Below, one piece after another: positions 15,933-21,743 of a stretch of 25,050 bases of DNA. This DNA is from a virus, in IMG/VR virus record IMGVR_UViG_3300028559_002412, positions 1-25,050 of that record; one strand, 5' to 3'. The notes beneath the pieces were generated by a model. The model ran no database searches. It saw nothing but the letters and a program-made list of their open reading frames with translations, and had not been told where the DNA came from. The position numbers and the translations under genes were made by a program. The first letter of the stretch is position 1. Every line of letters begins with the position of its first letter.

Positions 15933-16433
15933 TTATTTAGTATTTTTTATTTTAATAGAAAGGTTACGATTATTAAATTGTTTTAAACCGGTTACCTCCA
16001 TTAAACTCACATCTTTTATAAATTGTGGTATAATTAGTTTATATGTTTTTTTAGGTATTTCTATTTCAGCAATTATAAGTTTATAATCATTACCAAATAC
16101 ATCAACTTCCCAATAAAGAGGTGAGTCGTTATAGATATAACGAACTTTCTCTATAAATCTTGCCTCAAATTTACCAGAAAAGCATTTGTTTTTGAATTCT
16201 TTAAATTCACTTTTTGACATTTCATATTCATCTTCAATATTCACACCTTTAGAAACACTTTTCTTAATTGTGTGAATGAATTTAAAATCACCATTTGAGG
16301 AATCCCAGGTTCTAGCCCTTTCCCAAATGCCGGATGAATTTTTAAAATAATATTGATCTATTTTAACTGCTTGATCAAATTTAATATTAGGTAATGATTT
16401 TAAGAGAAATTTGCGCTCGATTTCTAGTTTCAT
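15933..16433 (-). CDS. CYTH-domain triphosphatase-like protein
   Basis: 166 residues. It opens with MKLEIERKFLL, the ExExK signature (Glu4, Glu6, Lys8) of the CYTH / triphosphate tunnel metalloenzyme fold. Later strands carry the alternating charged residues that line the tunnel: WERARTW, FIHTIKKS, EDEYEMS, ARFIEKVRYIY, LYWEVDVFG, LIIAEIEIPK, and VSLMEVTGLK. Members hydrolyse inorganic triphosphate, thiamine triphosphate or RNA 5'-triphosphates, or cyclise ATP. The length is that of the bacterial YgiF-N/NeuTTM-like group without a CHAD domain. Cytoplasmic. In this phage it could act on a nucleotide or RNA triphosphate; the substrate is unknown. Confidence 0.88.
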   Translation of the reverse strand: MKLEIERKFLLKSLPNIKFDQAVKIDQYYFKNSSGIWERARTWDSSNGDFKFIHTIKKSVSKGVNIEDEYEMSKSEFKEFKNKCFSGKFEARFIEKVRYIYNDSPLYWEVDVFGNDYKLIIAEIEIPKKTYKLIIPQFIKDVSLMEVTGLKQFNNRNLSIKIKNTK

Positions 16434-16450
16434 CTATTATATATTATAAA

Positions 16451-16897
16451 TTATTTTTTAAGGTAATTTTCAAATTTTTCAAAAATACGACTTATAAGTA
16501 AAAGTCCAAGTGTCAATAAAATAGGTAAAATAAAACTTTCTGTTGATCCAATCAAGATCCCAATAGCGCTAACAATCCAAATAAATGCTGCAGTAGTTAC
16601 ACCGATTATCTTATCATCATGTTTCATAATTACACCAGCTCCTAAGAATCCGATTCCTGTTATAATCTGACCCACTATACGAGTTGGATCTATATTTGGA
16701 TTATCTTTTGATAAGTAAAATGATAGTGATGTTAATATAGTACATCCAACACATATTAGAATATTTGTTCTAATTCCGGCGACTTTCTGTTTAATCTCTC
16801 GGTCATAACCAATTATCAATCCACATATAGTTGATATGATGATTTTTGGAATTATGAAATTTGCAATTGTGTAAAATTCTGGGTCTATATAATTCAT
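16451..16897 (-). CDS. MgtC/SapB-family inner-membrane protein
   Basis: 148 residues with about four hydrophobic segments. The MgtC core is clear: IISTICGLIIGYDREIKQK, then VAGIRTNILICVGCTILTSL, then PTRIVGQIITGIGFLGAGVI, and GVTTAAFIWIVSAIGILIG. The conserved Asp-Arg-Glu, Arg-Thr, and Gly-rich GIGFLGAG residues are all present. The protein equals the N-terminal membrane part of the family and lacks the cytoplasmic ACT-like domain of Salmonella MgtC. Known members bind and restrain the F1Fo ATP synthase and act under low Mg2+. A phage copy might alter host energy or membrane state. It heads the minus-strand group that ends with the Clp gene; a TATATTTG element lies 4 bases before the start. 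Confidence 0.9.
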   Translation of the reverse strand: MNYIDPEFYTIANFIIPKIIISTICGLIIGYDREIKQKVAGIRTNILICVGCTILTSLSFYLSKDNPNIDPTRIVGQIITGIGFLGAGVIMKHDDKIIGVTTAAFIWIVSAIGILIGSTESFILPILLTLGLLLISRIFEKFENYLKK

Positions 16898-16901
16898 ATA
16901 T

Positions 16902-16909
16902 CAAATATA
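16902..16909 (-). promoter_or_regulatory. Bacteroidota-type -7 element (TATATTTG) before the MgtC-like gene
   Basis: Matches TAnnTTTG, the -7 element of the Bacteroidota primary sigma factor. Only 4 bases separate it from the ATG, so a transcript started here would be nearly leaderless. A clear TTTG at -33 is not seen. Confidence 0.45.
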
Positions 16910-16927
16910 GTAATATTTTTTTATAAA

Positions 16928-16965
16928 AAAATAAAACCTCTCTTTTTCAAGAGAGGTTTTATTTT
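16928..16965. terminator. Strong intrinsic terminator in the divergent spacer
   Basis: A 12-bp perfect stem (AAAACCTCTCTT, 16933-16944, with 16949-16960) and 4-base loop TTTC, extended by A/T pairs, with T-runs on both strands. It lies between two divergent genes (MgtC-like to the left, start 16897; plus-strand gene at 17092 to the right), where no gene needs ending. It may end a short minus-strand RNA or act as an attenuator. Confidence 0.85.
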
Positions 16966-16966
16966 A

Positions 16967-17021
16967 GTGAGTTCAATATTCTTTGAGAAGAAAATAACAA
17001 ACTACGGTAAATTGAACTCAC
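16967..17021. repeat. 11-bp perfect inverted repeat beside the terminator
   Basis: GTGAGTTCAAT (16967-16977) and its exact complement ATTGAACTCAC (17011-17021) flank 33 bases. On the minus strand this stem would form first and the terminator hairpin right after it, which looks like a small RNA or a leader. The rest of the 194-base spacer 16898-17091 is AT-rich, with no other feature that I can see. Confidence 0.6.
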
Positions 17022-17091
17022 AAACAAACAACAAAATTTATATAAATTAGATAATTAAAAGTTTAATATATACTAAAAAAGATAACTAATT

Positions 17092-17394
17092 ATGAGATAC
17101 TTAAAAATATTTGAAGAATTTGATTCTCAAGGATACGAATCACACTGGGACAAATTTCAACAATGGTTGTCTCAAAAAGATTTTGATCTATATGATGGTT
17201 TAGAAGATTTAAAATCTAAATTCTTAGAGATTGCTAATGATGATAGTTTAGCAGTTGAAGAAAAGTCAAATGAAATTGCGGCTTATTTAGATGAAAAATG
17301 GGGTCTATATGATGGATATATGGATGTAGTTGATTATCTTGAATCACTATTCATGGATGAAGATGAAGAAGATAGTGAATATGATGAAAACTAA
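17092..17394 (+). CDS. Small acidic protein with capsid-targeting-like N-terminus
   Basis: 100 residues, not recognised by fold. It begins MRYLKIFEEFDSQ, nearly the same as the next gene's start, and ends in a very acidic tail (MDEDEEDSEYDEN). The body is helical and acidic (QQWLSQKDFDLYDGLEDLKSKF). In T4, internal head proteins share a roughly ten-residue N-terminal targeting peptide (MKTYQEFIAE) that the prohead protease removes after a hydrophobic-x-Glu site. YLKIFEE fits that pattern. I infer, but cannot show, that this is an internal capsid or injected protein. It is one of only two adjacent plus-strand genes in this part and starts after the hairpin-rich spacer. Confidence 0.75.
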   Translation: MRYLKIFEEFDSQGYESHWDKFQQWLSQKDFDLYDGLEDLKSKFLEIANDDSLAVEEKSNEIAAYLDEKWGLYDGYMDVVDYLESLFMDEDEEDSEYDEN

Positions 17395-17398
17395 TAAT

Positions 17399-17893
17399 AT
17401 GAAATATTTAAAAAGATTTAATGAAAGTGAATCAACAGATTATGACTTTTATATGTCAATATATGATCCACTTGATAAGTTTGTTGTTGGTGCTTACATG
17501 ATTATTGAAGATTCTGAAAAATCAATAACTGTTTTAAATCTACAAGAGAAAGAAGATACAAGATCTTTTTTCGCAGATGGTAGAGTTCCATATACATTTT
17601 TACCCTATAAGGTTATACTACCTAAATCACAAATAGAAATATTAGAACCAGTAGATAATATGGAAGGGTTCAATTGGATTAAAATACCTTATTGGTTAGT
17701 TAAGAATAATCCAGGTTTAAAAATACAAAGAGTAAAAGGACAAAAAAGATTTTCAAGTAATTCTATTTTTACTAAATCATTGAAACCAGAAATGATAGAT
17801 GATAATGTTAGGAAATATATCAATGCTAGTGATAAAGATCATAGAAGCATTATAAATCTTGATTTGGTTATTAAAAGGGCTACCACCCTTTAA
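17399..17893 (+). CDS. Hypothetical protein with capsid-targeting-like N-terminus
   Basis: 164 residues from ATG 17399, four bases after the preceding stop. An ORF start further upstream lies inside the previous gene and is rejected because the N-terminus MKYLKRFNESEST matches the neighbour's MRYLKIFEEF. The shared pattern is M-K/R-Y-L-K-x-F-x-E, like the T4 capsid-targeting peptide. The remainder is mixed alpha/beta (DFYMSIYDPLDKFVVGAYMI, LPYKVILPKSQIEILEPVD) with a basic middle (LKIQRVKGQKRFSS) and no recognised domain. Its end overlaps by 4 bases the convergent zinc-ribbon-like gene. Possibly packaged in the head and injected with the DNA. Confidence 0.75.
   Translation: MKYLKRFNESESTDYDFYMSIYDPLDKFVVGAYMIIEDSEKSITVLNLQEKEDTRSFFADGRVPYTFLPYKVILPKSQIEILEPVDNMEGFNWIKIPYWLVKNNPGLKIQRVKGQKRFSSNSIFTKSLKPEMIDDNVRKYINASDKDHRSIINLDLVIKRATTL
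17874..17891. terminator. Weak hairpin between convergent genes
   Basis: AAAGGG (17874-17879) and CCCTTT (17886-17891) around a 6-base loop at the 3' ends of the two convergent genes, followed to the right by a short AT-rich stretch. A short stem with a poor U-run, so only a possible terminator. Confidence 0.4.
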
Positions 17894-18126
17894 TCCTTTA
17901 ATAAATTTTTTAACTTTTTTTGTCTTATTTCATAAGGTGTTAATTTATCAGAATTTGTCCAAAATATCTGCATATCATATCTATTTCTAATTTGTTTTTT
18001 AAAACAAACTGTACAAAATCTTGTTGGGTAACGAATTCTATCAACATAGATTGTATTCTGGGAATAAGATACTGGATCTGAATATTCCCAGTCATGAAAT
18101 CCAAATAAACACTTTAATTTAATCAC
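17890..18126 (-). CDS. Small putative zinc-binding protein
   Basis: 78 residues. CLFGFHDWEYSD followed by RFCTVCFKKQIRNRY gives Cys6, His11 and a CxxC pair, an arrangement typical of small phage zinc-ribbon proteins (DUF1660-like, recognised only by pattern). The C-terminus is basic (RQKKLKNLLKD). It overlaps the DUF1653 gene by 4 bases (ATGA) and is therefore the last gene of that small minus-strand operon. Function unknown. Confidence 0.7.
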   Translation of the reverse strand: MIKLKCLFGFHDWEYSDPVSYSQNTIYVDRIRYPTRFCTVCFKKQIRNRYDMQIFWTNSDKLTPYEIRQKKLKNLLKD

Positions 18127-18332
18127 TTTCTAATATCGAGAATAAATCTATCTTGACCATCAATCGTTTTTTCATTCCAAGAATCAAGTGGTCTGGAAAA
18201 ATAAGTTCCAAAAATTATTGACTGGTAATTTACCAATATCTCACCAGTCTCGGTGTGTTTAGATAGAAACATAACTTTGTATATTCCACCTTTATAATGC
18301 AAGTAGTGGCATCCTGGCTCAGGATAAATCAT
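18123..18332 (-). CDS. DUF1653-family protein
   Basis: 69 residues, the size of a single DUF1653 domain. The pattern is clear: PGCHYLHYKGGIYKVMFLSK, then HTETGEILVNYQSI, then YFSRPLDSWNEKTIDGQ and RF. This matches the family's GxYxHYKGxxYxV...H-x-ET-x-E-x-V-x-Y...RP-x-x-x-F pattern. The family is common in bacteria and phages, forms a small SH3-like barrel, and has no proven function. It overlaps the next gene by 4 bases. Confidence 0.85.
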   Translation of the reverse strand: MIYPEPGCHYLHYKGGIYKVMFLSKHTETGEILVNYQSIIFGTYFSRPLDSWNEKTIDGQDRFILDIRK

Positions 18333-18335
18333 AAT

Positions 18336-18575
18336 TTAAATGTTTTTTATAAGATATTTCCACCTTTTAGTCGGACAATCTAAAGTAGTTTCTAAATTCT
18401 TACTGATTTCTTCAAATTCATTTGAAGATTCCTTAGCAATCTTTTGTAAATATTTAGAACTTTTTAATGCTTTGGATTTTAAAACTCGATTATATGTACC
18501 ATTCATAATACTTTGCTTAAAGAAACTCTTAATTTGAGTCTCACTCATGCCATAAATATTTGATTTCATACACAT
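18336..18575 (-). CDS. Hypothetical helical protein
   Basis: 79 residues from ATG 18575 (MCMKSNIYGMSETQ). A longer frame to 18641 exists, but it overlaps the preceding gene and crosses a palindrome that looks regulatory, so I chose the internal start; 18569 is also possible. The protein is basic and helical (KSFFKQSIMNGTYNRVLKS, KYLQKIAKESSNEFEEISK), ending CPTKRWKYLIKNI. Not recognised. It lies 3 bases before the DUF1653 gene and probably shares its transcript. Confidence 0.6.
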   Translation of the reverse strand: MCMKSNIYGMSETQIKSFFKQSIMNGTYNRVLKSKALKSSKYLQKIAKESSNEFEEISKNLETTLDCPTKRWKYLIKNI

Positions 18576-18582
18576 AATAAAT

Positions 18583-18601
18583 ATATCTTTTATAAAGATA
18601 T
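18583..18601. repeat. 8-bp palindrome in the gap between two genes
   Basis: ATATCTTT and AAAGATAT around TAT. It lies just downstream of the acidic-protein gene (stop at 18610) and 8 bases upstream of the start at 18575. It could be an operator, or a hairpin in the mRNA. Confidence 0.4.
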
Positions 18602-18609
18602 AAGTTTTA

Positions 18610-18957
18610 TTAAAAAAGTTTCTTTTCAATAAAACTTTCAAAAATTTTCTTTAATTCAGAAGTTAGTTCAACTTCATATTCGTCAATACTAACCGTGGTA
18701 ACATCAATATCGATACTATCAACATCAACATCAGAACTTGGAGCTGTCCAGTAGTCACCACTATCATAAGATGATGAACCAGATACACTTATTTCATAAT
18801 CAACCACAATAGAAACCCCATTACAATCAAATGACATCCATTGGTCATCCAAAGTGAATGATCCATCTTCGTAGATTTTATCATAAATATCATCATTCTT
18901 AATGAATTCACCATCTACAAATTTTGTATTTTGGGTATTGAATGTTATGAAGTCCAT
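18610..18957 (-). CDS. Hypothetical acidic, Ser/Asp-rich protein
   Basis: 115 residues, strongly acidic. The centre is a repetitive Ser/Tyr/Asp stretch (SGSSSYDSGDYW) followed by alternating Asp/Val strands (SSDVDVDSIDIDVTTVSID), and the C-terminus is a helix (ELTSELKKIFESFIEKKLF). No signal or membrane segment. I do not recognise a family. It has its own TATATTTG promoter element 22 bases upstream and appears to be the first gene of the small operon that runs down to 17890. Confidence 0.7.
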   Translation of the reverse strand: MDFITFNTQNTKFVDGEFIKNDDIYDKIYEDGSFTLDDQWMSFDCNGVSIVVDYEISVSGSSSYDSGDYWTAPSSDVDVDSIDIDVTTVSIDEYEVELTSELKKIFESFIEKKLF

Positions 18958-18978
18958 AGTATGTCGTTGTTTGTTTTA

Positions 18979-18986
18979 CAAATATA
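18979..18986 (-). promoter_or_regulatory. Bacteroidota-type -7 element (TATATTTG)
   Basis: TAnnTTTG match 22 bases upstream of the ATG at 18957, which would give a short leader of about 15 bases. The -33 TTTG is not evident, only a T-rich stretch. Confidence 0.55.
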
Positions 18987-19021
18987 CGGAAATTTATTAT
19001 AAAATAAAAATTTATAATAAC

Positions 19022-19282
19022 TTAAAACAAACAAAAGAATACTAGACCTATTAAGGAGATTGCAATGCCAATCACAATAGTCCATTGACCAATTTTATTT
19101 AGTCGGTAAATAATTTCAGAGTTATCACATACACGATCATAGGATTGGCCAGTTATTAACCCCCACACCCAAGTCAGTGGTACAACAGCGGCTGAGAAAA
19201 TAGCAACTGATAGAAATAATCCACTTGATATTAGAAATAATACTAATAAAACTAATAGAATAATAAAGATTGTCTTGCGCAT
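19022..19282 (-). CDS. Small membrane protein
   Basis: 86 residues with a long hydrophobic N-terminal region (IFIILLVLLVLFLISSGLFL, then SVAIFSAAVVPLTWVWGLIT) forming one or two helices, a hydrophilic loop (GQSYDRVCDNSEIIYRLNKI), and a C-terminal helix (WTIVIGIAISLIGLVFFCLF). Two or three membrane spans in a protein this small would suit a holin or another phage membrane factor. No lysis enzyme is adjacent, so the role stays open. The promoter element and a long palindrome lie directly upstream. Confidence 0.7.
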   Translation of the reverse strand: MRKTIFIILLVLLVLFLISSGLFLSVAIFSAAVVPLTWVWGLITGQSYDRVCDNSEIIYRLNKIGQWTIVIGIAISLIGLVFFCLF

Positions 19283-19294
19283 GGCTATAAGTTA

Positions 19295-19335
19295 TTTGTG
19301 AATACAAATATAACAAAAATATTTGTATTCACAAA
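19295..19335. repeat. 16-bp perfect inverted repeat overlapping a promoter element
   Basis: TTTGTGAATACAAATA (19295-19310) and its exact complement (19320-19335) flank 9 bases. The -7 element TATATTTG on the minus strand (19305-19312) overlaps the left arm. It sits between the stop at 19340 and the start at 19282. Without a U-run it is unlikely to be a plain terminator; an operator for the membrane protein gene or an mRNA-stabilising hairpin is possible. Confidence 0.65.
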
Positions 19336-19339
19336 CAAA

Positions 19340-19666
19340 TTATGCAATTTTTTTTATCTCACCAAAAACACTTTTTCTAGGATTTTTTATCTTCTCAGTA
19401 TAATGATCAACAGTTGGTGTGTGAACAGGAGTACTTACTGGAGTTGAGGAATTTTTTGTATCGTTATACTCACCTTTAAGATGATTATACACTTTTTTTG
19501 CCTGATCCATTGATAGTCCCATTTGATTAAGAAAACTTTCAATGGCTTCTTTTGGAATTTCATGAAATTTTTTCCCAGATGCCAATATAGCATCCTGTGC
19601 ATGTGCTATAATTTTTTCAATTGATCCGGGCATTGCGCCGAGTGAATTTTTTGTCATTTTTCCCAT
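19340..19666 (-). CDS. Hypothetical protein with Thr/Pro-rich linker
   Basis: 108 residues. A helical N-terminal part (SIEKIIAHAQDAILASGKKF, EAIESFLNQMGLSMDQAKKV) is followed by a flexible Ser/Thr/Pro/Val linker (TPVSTPVHTPTVDHY) and a basic tail (KNPRKSVFGEIKKIA). A second Met at codon 4 could be the start. Not recognised. The helical part followed by linker and basic tail could suit a virion or DNA-associated protein, but nothing in the sequence proves it. It lies 13 bases after the Nudix gene. Confidence 0.65.
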   Translation of the reverse strand: MGKMTKNSLGAMPGSIEKIIAHAQDAILASGKKFHEIPKEAIESFLNQMGLSMDQAKKVYNHLKGEYNDTKNSSTPVSTPVHTPTVDHYTEKIKNPRKSVFGEIKKIA

Positions 19667-19679
19667 ATATGTTGTCTAG

Positions 19680-20201
19680 TTAAACTTTGTGATTATATCT
19701 TGCCCAATTAACAGCAATTATTGTTTTTGCATCTCTAAAACGAGTTGTCATTAACTCTTCACGATCCATTTCAATCGTATCGATCTCTTCAAGTTCTCCC
19801 GGAACTCCACCACCAGCACCAATCTTTTTAGATACCTCACAGAAGTAAATAGTGATTACCTCACTTGATCCACCTGGTGACATATAACATTCATCAATCA
19901 ATTTGATTGAGTCAGTTGCATATCCAACTTCTTCATCAATTTCACGAGTCATTGCATCACGAGGATCTTCGCCTGGCTTATCAAGTGTTCCCGCAACAAT
20001 TTCAACAATATCAGAAGCCGAACCTGGTCGCCATTGTGAAATAAGAATATATTTTTCTTTTACAGTGTCATAAAGAAGAGCAGCAACAGCATTTTGTCGA
20101 ACCATAAGTTCTCGTTTGCCTTCTTTTCCGGATTTTGTTTTATAAGTTATCTCGTCAATATTGAGATAACCTTTGTATTTATTTTTACGATCTATAATCA
20201 T
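19680..20201 (-). CDS. Nudix hydrolase, ADP-sugar pyrophosphatase type
   Basis: 173 residues. The Nudix box is GTLDKPGEDPRDAMTREIDE followed by EVGY, in which the REUxEExGU core is intact; the first loop has one residue more than the standard G-x5-E. Upstream VRQNAVAALLYD and ILISQWRPGSASDIVEIVAG and downstream YMSPGGSSEVITIYFCE match the ADP-ribose/GDP-mannose pyrophosphatase (NudF/NudK) group, where the SPG-x-x-x-E segment contacts substrate. It probably cleaves a nucleoside-diphosphate sugar or a related signal nucleotide. The start overlaps the YkgJ-like gene by 4 bases (ATGA). Phage Nudix enzymes often tune nucleotide or NAD metabolism; the substrate here is unknown. Confidence 0.9.
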   Translation of the reverse strand: MIIDRKNKYKGYLNIDEITYKTKSGKEGKRELMVRQNAVAALLYDTVKEKYILISQWRPGSASDIVEIVAGTLDKPGEDPRDAMTREIDEEVGYATDSIKLIDECYMSPGGSSEVITIYFCEVSKKIGAGGGVPGELEEIDTIEMDREELMTTRFRDAKTIIAVNWARYNHKV

Positions 20202-20698
20202 ATGAATTTATAGTTTTTTACAAATATAAGAAATTTTTCCAAATTATCATCCTTTGTAACAATTTTATTCCATTCGTCACAAATAGTTTCAAATGCTAGG
20301 AAATTTACTAAAAGATTTTCATAATTTAATTTCAACTCTAATTCCTGCTCTTTACTTAAATTCCATTTTATTGGACAAAGATTTTTCATAGTTTTAACTT
20401 TATCCTTATCAACAAAATGTGGATAAGTTCTACATATCAACGGTCTCTTTTCATAGATAGAACACTTATCATCTATAAGAAACTGACACGTCTTATCAGG
20501 ATTATTTAAACACAAAACCCATTTTTTCTTTTTACCATTTTTCCATAAAATAAATTTAGGAACATATCCAAAAGATTTATCATATTCAATTTTTTTAATA
20601 AATGATAAATCTTCTGAAATGTTCAAATCCTCATGGTCGATAAATACGTCATAGTTTTTACAGCACTTTGCTGTACAACTCTCACAGGGAACACTCAT
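20198..20698 (-). CDS. YkgJ-family cysteine cluster protein
   Basis: 166 residues. N-terminal CESCTAKCC (CxxCxxxCC) followed by CLNNPDKTCQFLIDDKC and SIYEKRPLICRTYPHF is the signature of the YkgJ / UPF0153 family, thought to bind zinc or an Fe-S cluster. A further Cys occurs in KNLCPIKW. The role of this family is not established; some members were proposed to be Fe-S oxidoreductases. It is coupled to the Nudix gene by an ATGA overlap, which suggests a joint role or at least fixed stoichiometry. Confidence 0.88.
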   Translation of the reverse strand: MSVPCESCTAKCCKNYDVFIDHEDLNISEDLSFIKKIEYDKSFGYVPKFILWKNGKKKKWVLCLNNPDKTCQFLIDDKCSIYEKRPLICRTYPHFVDKDKVKTMKNLCPIKWNLSKEQELELKLNYENLLVNFLAFETICDEWNKIVTKDDNLEKFLIFVKNYKFI

Positions 20699-20726
20699 AT
20701 CTGAGTGTATATATACTATTTAAAAC

Positions 20727-21479
20727 TTAATTTTTTATAACTCTGAAAACTCCAAATGAATTTTTATCTTCAGATGCTATAATTCTATGAAATCCATCAA
20801 TGATTTTATAGTTGTCAATCTCACCACGAACTATACCTCTTGGTAATTGATATTTTGATGGGTTGTAGTGGTCTAAATCCTCCATCTTAACATTATTAAT
20901 ATGATTTTGATTTAACTTCTTAAAATCAATATGATTCTTATAAATTGAAATAAGTTCAAATTCACAATCCTTAACATCATCTAATAAAAAACCATATTCT
21001 AAATCAAGAACATATCTTAACTTTTCAGATAAAGTTTCTAATTGAAACAATTTCTCACACTGCTCATTAATTTTAAACAATAAAGAAGCATCAATAGTCA
21101 CATCATCAATCTCTTGACCATAATAACCACCACAAATATTCACCTCCCAATATCCAGTATCAAATACTTTGTTTATAACTAGAATACGATAAATACAATA
21201 CTGATCAACAATTGGACCACCGTATAAAATTTCTGAAATACGAGTCTCACGCTTTCTTGACTTTCCATTCTCAGGAATGAACTGAAAGTATATTTCTTGG
21301 GTTAATGAAGATAGATCAATACTATTCACATAAGCATCTTCTATTTGGCAACAACGGCAAATACCTTCATCATAACATCCAGAAGACTCACAAGAGTGTT
21401 CTGTGTGAAAATCATAATTTGTACTATATGTGTAATCAAGTTTTAACATGTTTAGGTCTTGTTTTGTAGAATTTTCCAT
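20727..21479 (-). CDS. Protein with Cys-rich N-terminus and ParB/sulfiredoxin-like C-terminus
   Basis: 250 residues. Near the C-terminus, LPRGIVRGEIDNYKIIDGFH followed by RIIA resembles the ParB/Srx nuclease-domain motif (x-I-x-DGxHRxxA), though the domain is short and lies at the very end. The N-terminus has a Cys cluster (HSCESSGCYDEGICRCCQ) that could bind zinc. The middle is not recognised. The start at 21479 overlaps the upstream gene by 44 bases; Met11 (21449) would cut the overlap to 14 bases and is an equally good choice. Possible roles include DNA modification or NTP-dependent DNA binding; this is inference from one motif. Confidence 0.65.
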   Translation of the reverse strand: MENSTKQDLNMLKLDYTYSTNYDFHTEHSCESSGCYDEGICRCCQIEDAYVNSIDLSSLTQEIYFQFIPENGKSRKRETRISEILYGGPIVDQYCIYRILVINKVFDTGYWEVNICGGYYGQEIDDVTIDASLLFKINEQCEKLFQLETLSEKLRYVLDLEYGFLLDDVKDCEFELISIYKNHIDFKKLNQNHINNVKMEDLDHYNPSKYQLPRGIVRGEIDNYKIIDGFHRIIASEDKNSFGVFRVIKN

Positions 21480-21729
21480 TTATATTCTTATAGAAGAAAA
21501 AATCTTTATTCTTTACTTTTTTAAATATTGTTAGTAGTTCTTTATCTTTAACGTTTCGCCAATCAAGGTGTATTACTTCTTCTTCATTATATAAGAATCC
21601 TTTACCAACTCTATTTATTTTACCGACTTTATCATTAAAGTAGAAAAATCCATCATGAGAGAATTTTCTACAATTCTCCACGTAGTTTTTAAGTATTTGT
21701 GAAACTAAATGCATTCTAATGAAATTCAT
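21436..21729 (-). CDS. Hypothetical basic protein directly downstream of the RNase P RNA
   Basis: 97 residues, basic, rich in Lys/Phe/Tyr (FFYFNDKVGKINRVGKGFLY, KKVKNKDFFFYKNINGKFYK). The start lies only 14 bases after the end of the RNase P RNA gene on the same strand, with no terminator between, so both are probably on one transcript. I compared it with RnpA, the bacterial RNase P protein: the RNR motif is absent and the strand pattern does not fit, so it is not called RnpA. Its size and basic charge are nevertheless notable beside an RNase P RNA. No known family seen. Confidence 0.65.
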   Translation of the reverse strand: MNFIRMHLVSQILKNYVENCRKFSHDGFFYFNDKVGKINRVGKGFLYNEEEVIHLDWRNVKDKELLTIFKKVKNKDFFFYKNINGKFYKTRPKHVKT

Positions 21730-21743
21730 AACGTAAATATTTA

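Noticed and set aside
17330-17398. Upstream start of the second plus-strand gene with a 23-residue extension
   Set aside because: It lies inside the previous gene; the start at 17399 gives the MKYLKRF motif shared with its neighbour.
21436-21729. RNase P protein RnpA
   Set aside because: The gene is adjacent to the RNase P RNA and basic, but the RNR motif and the usual strand/helix order are absent.
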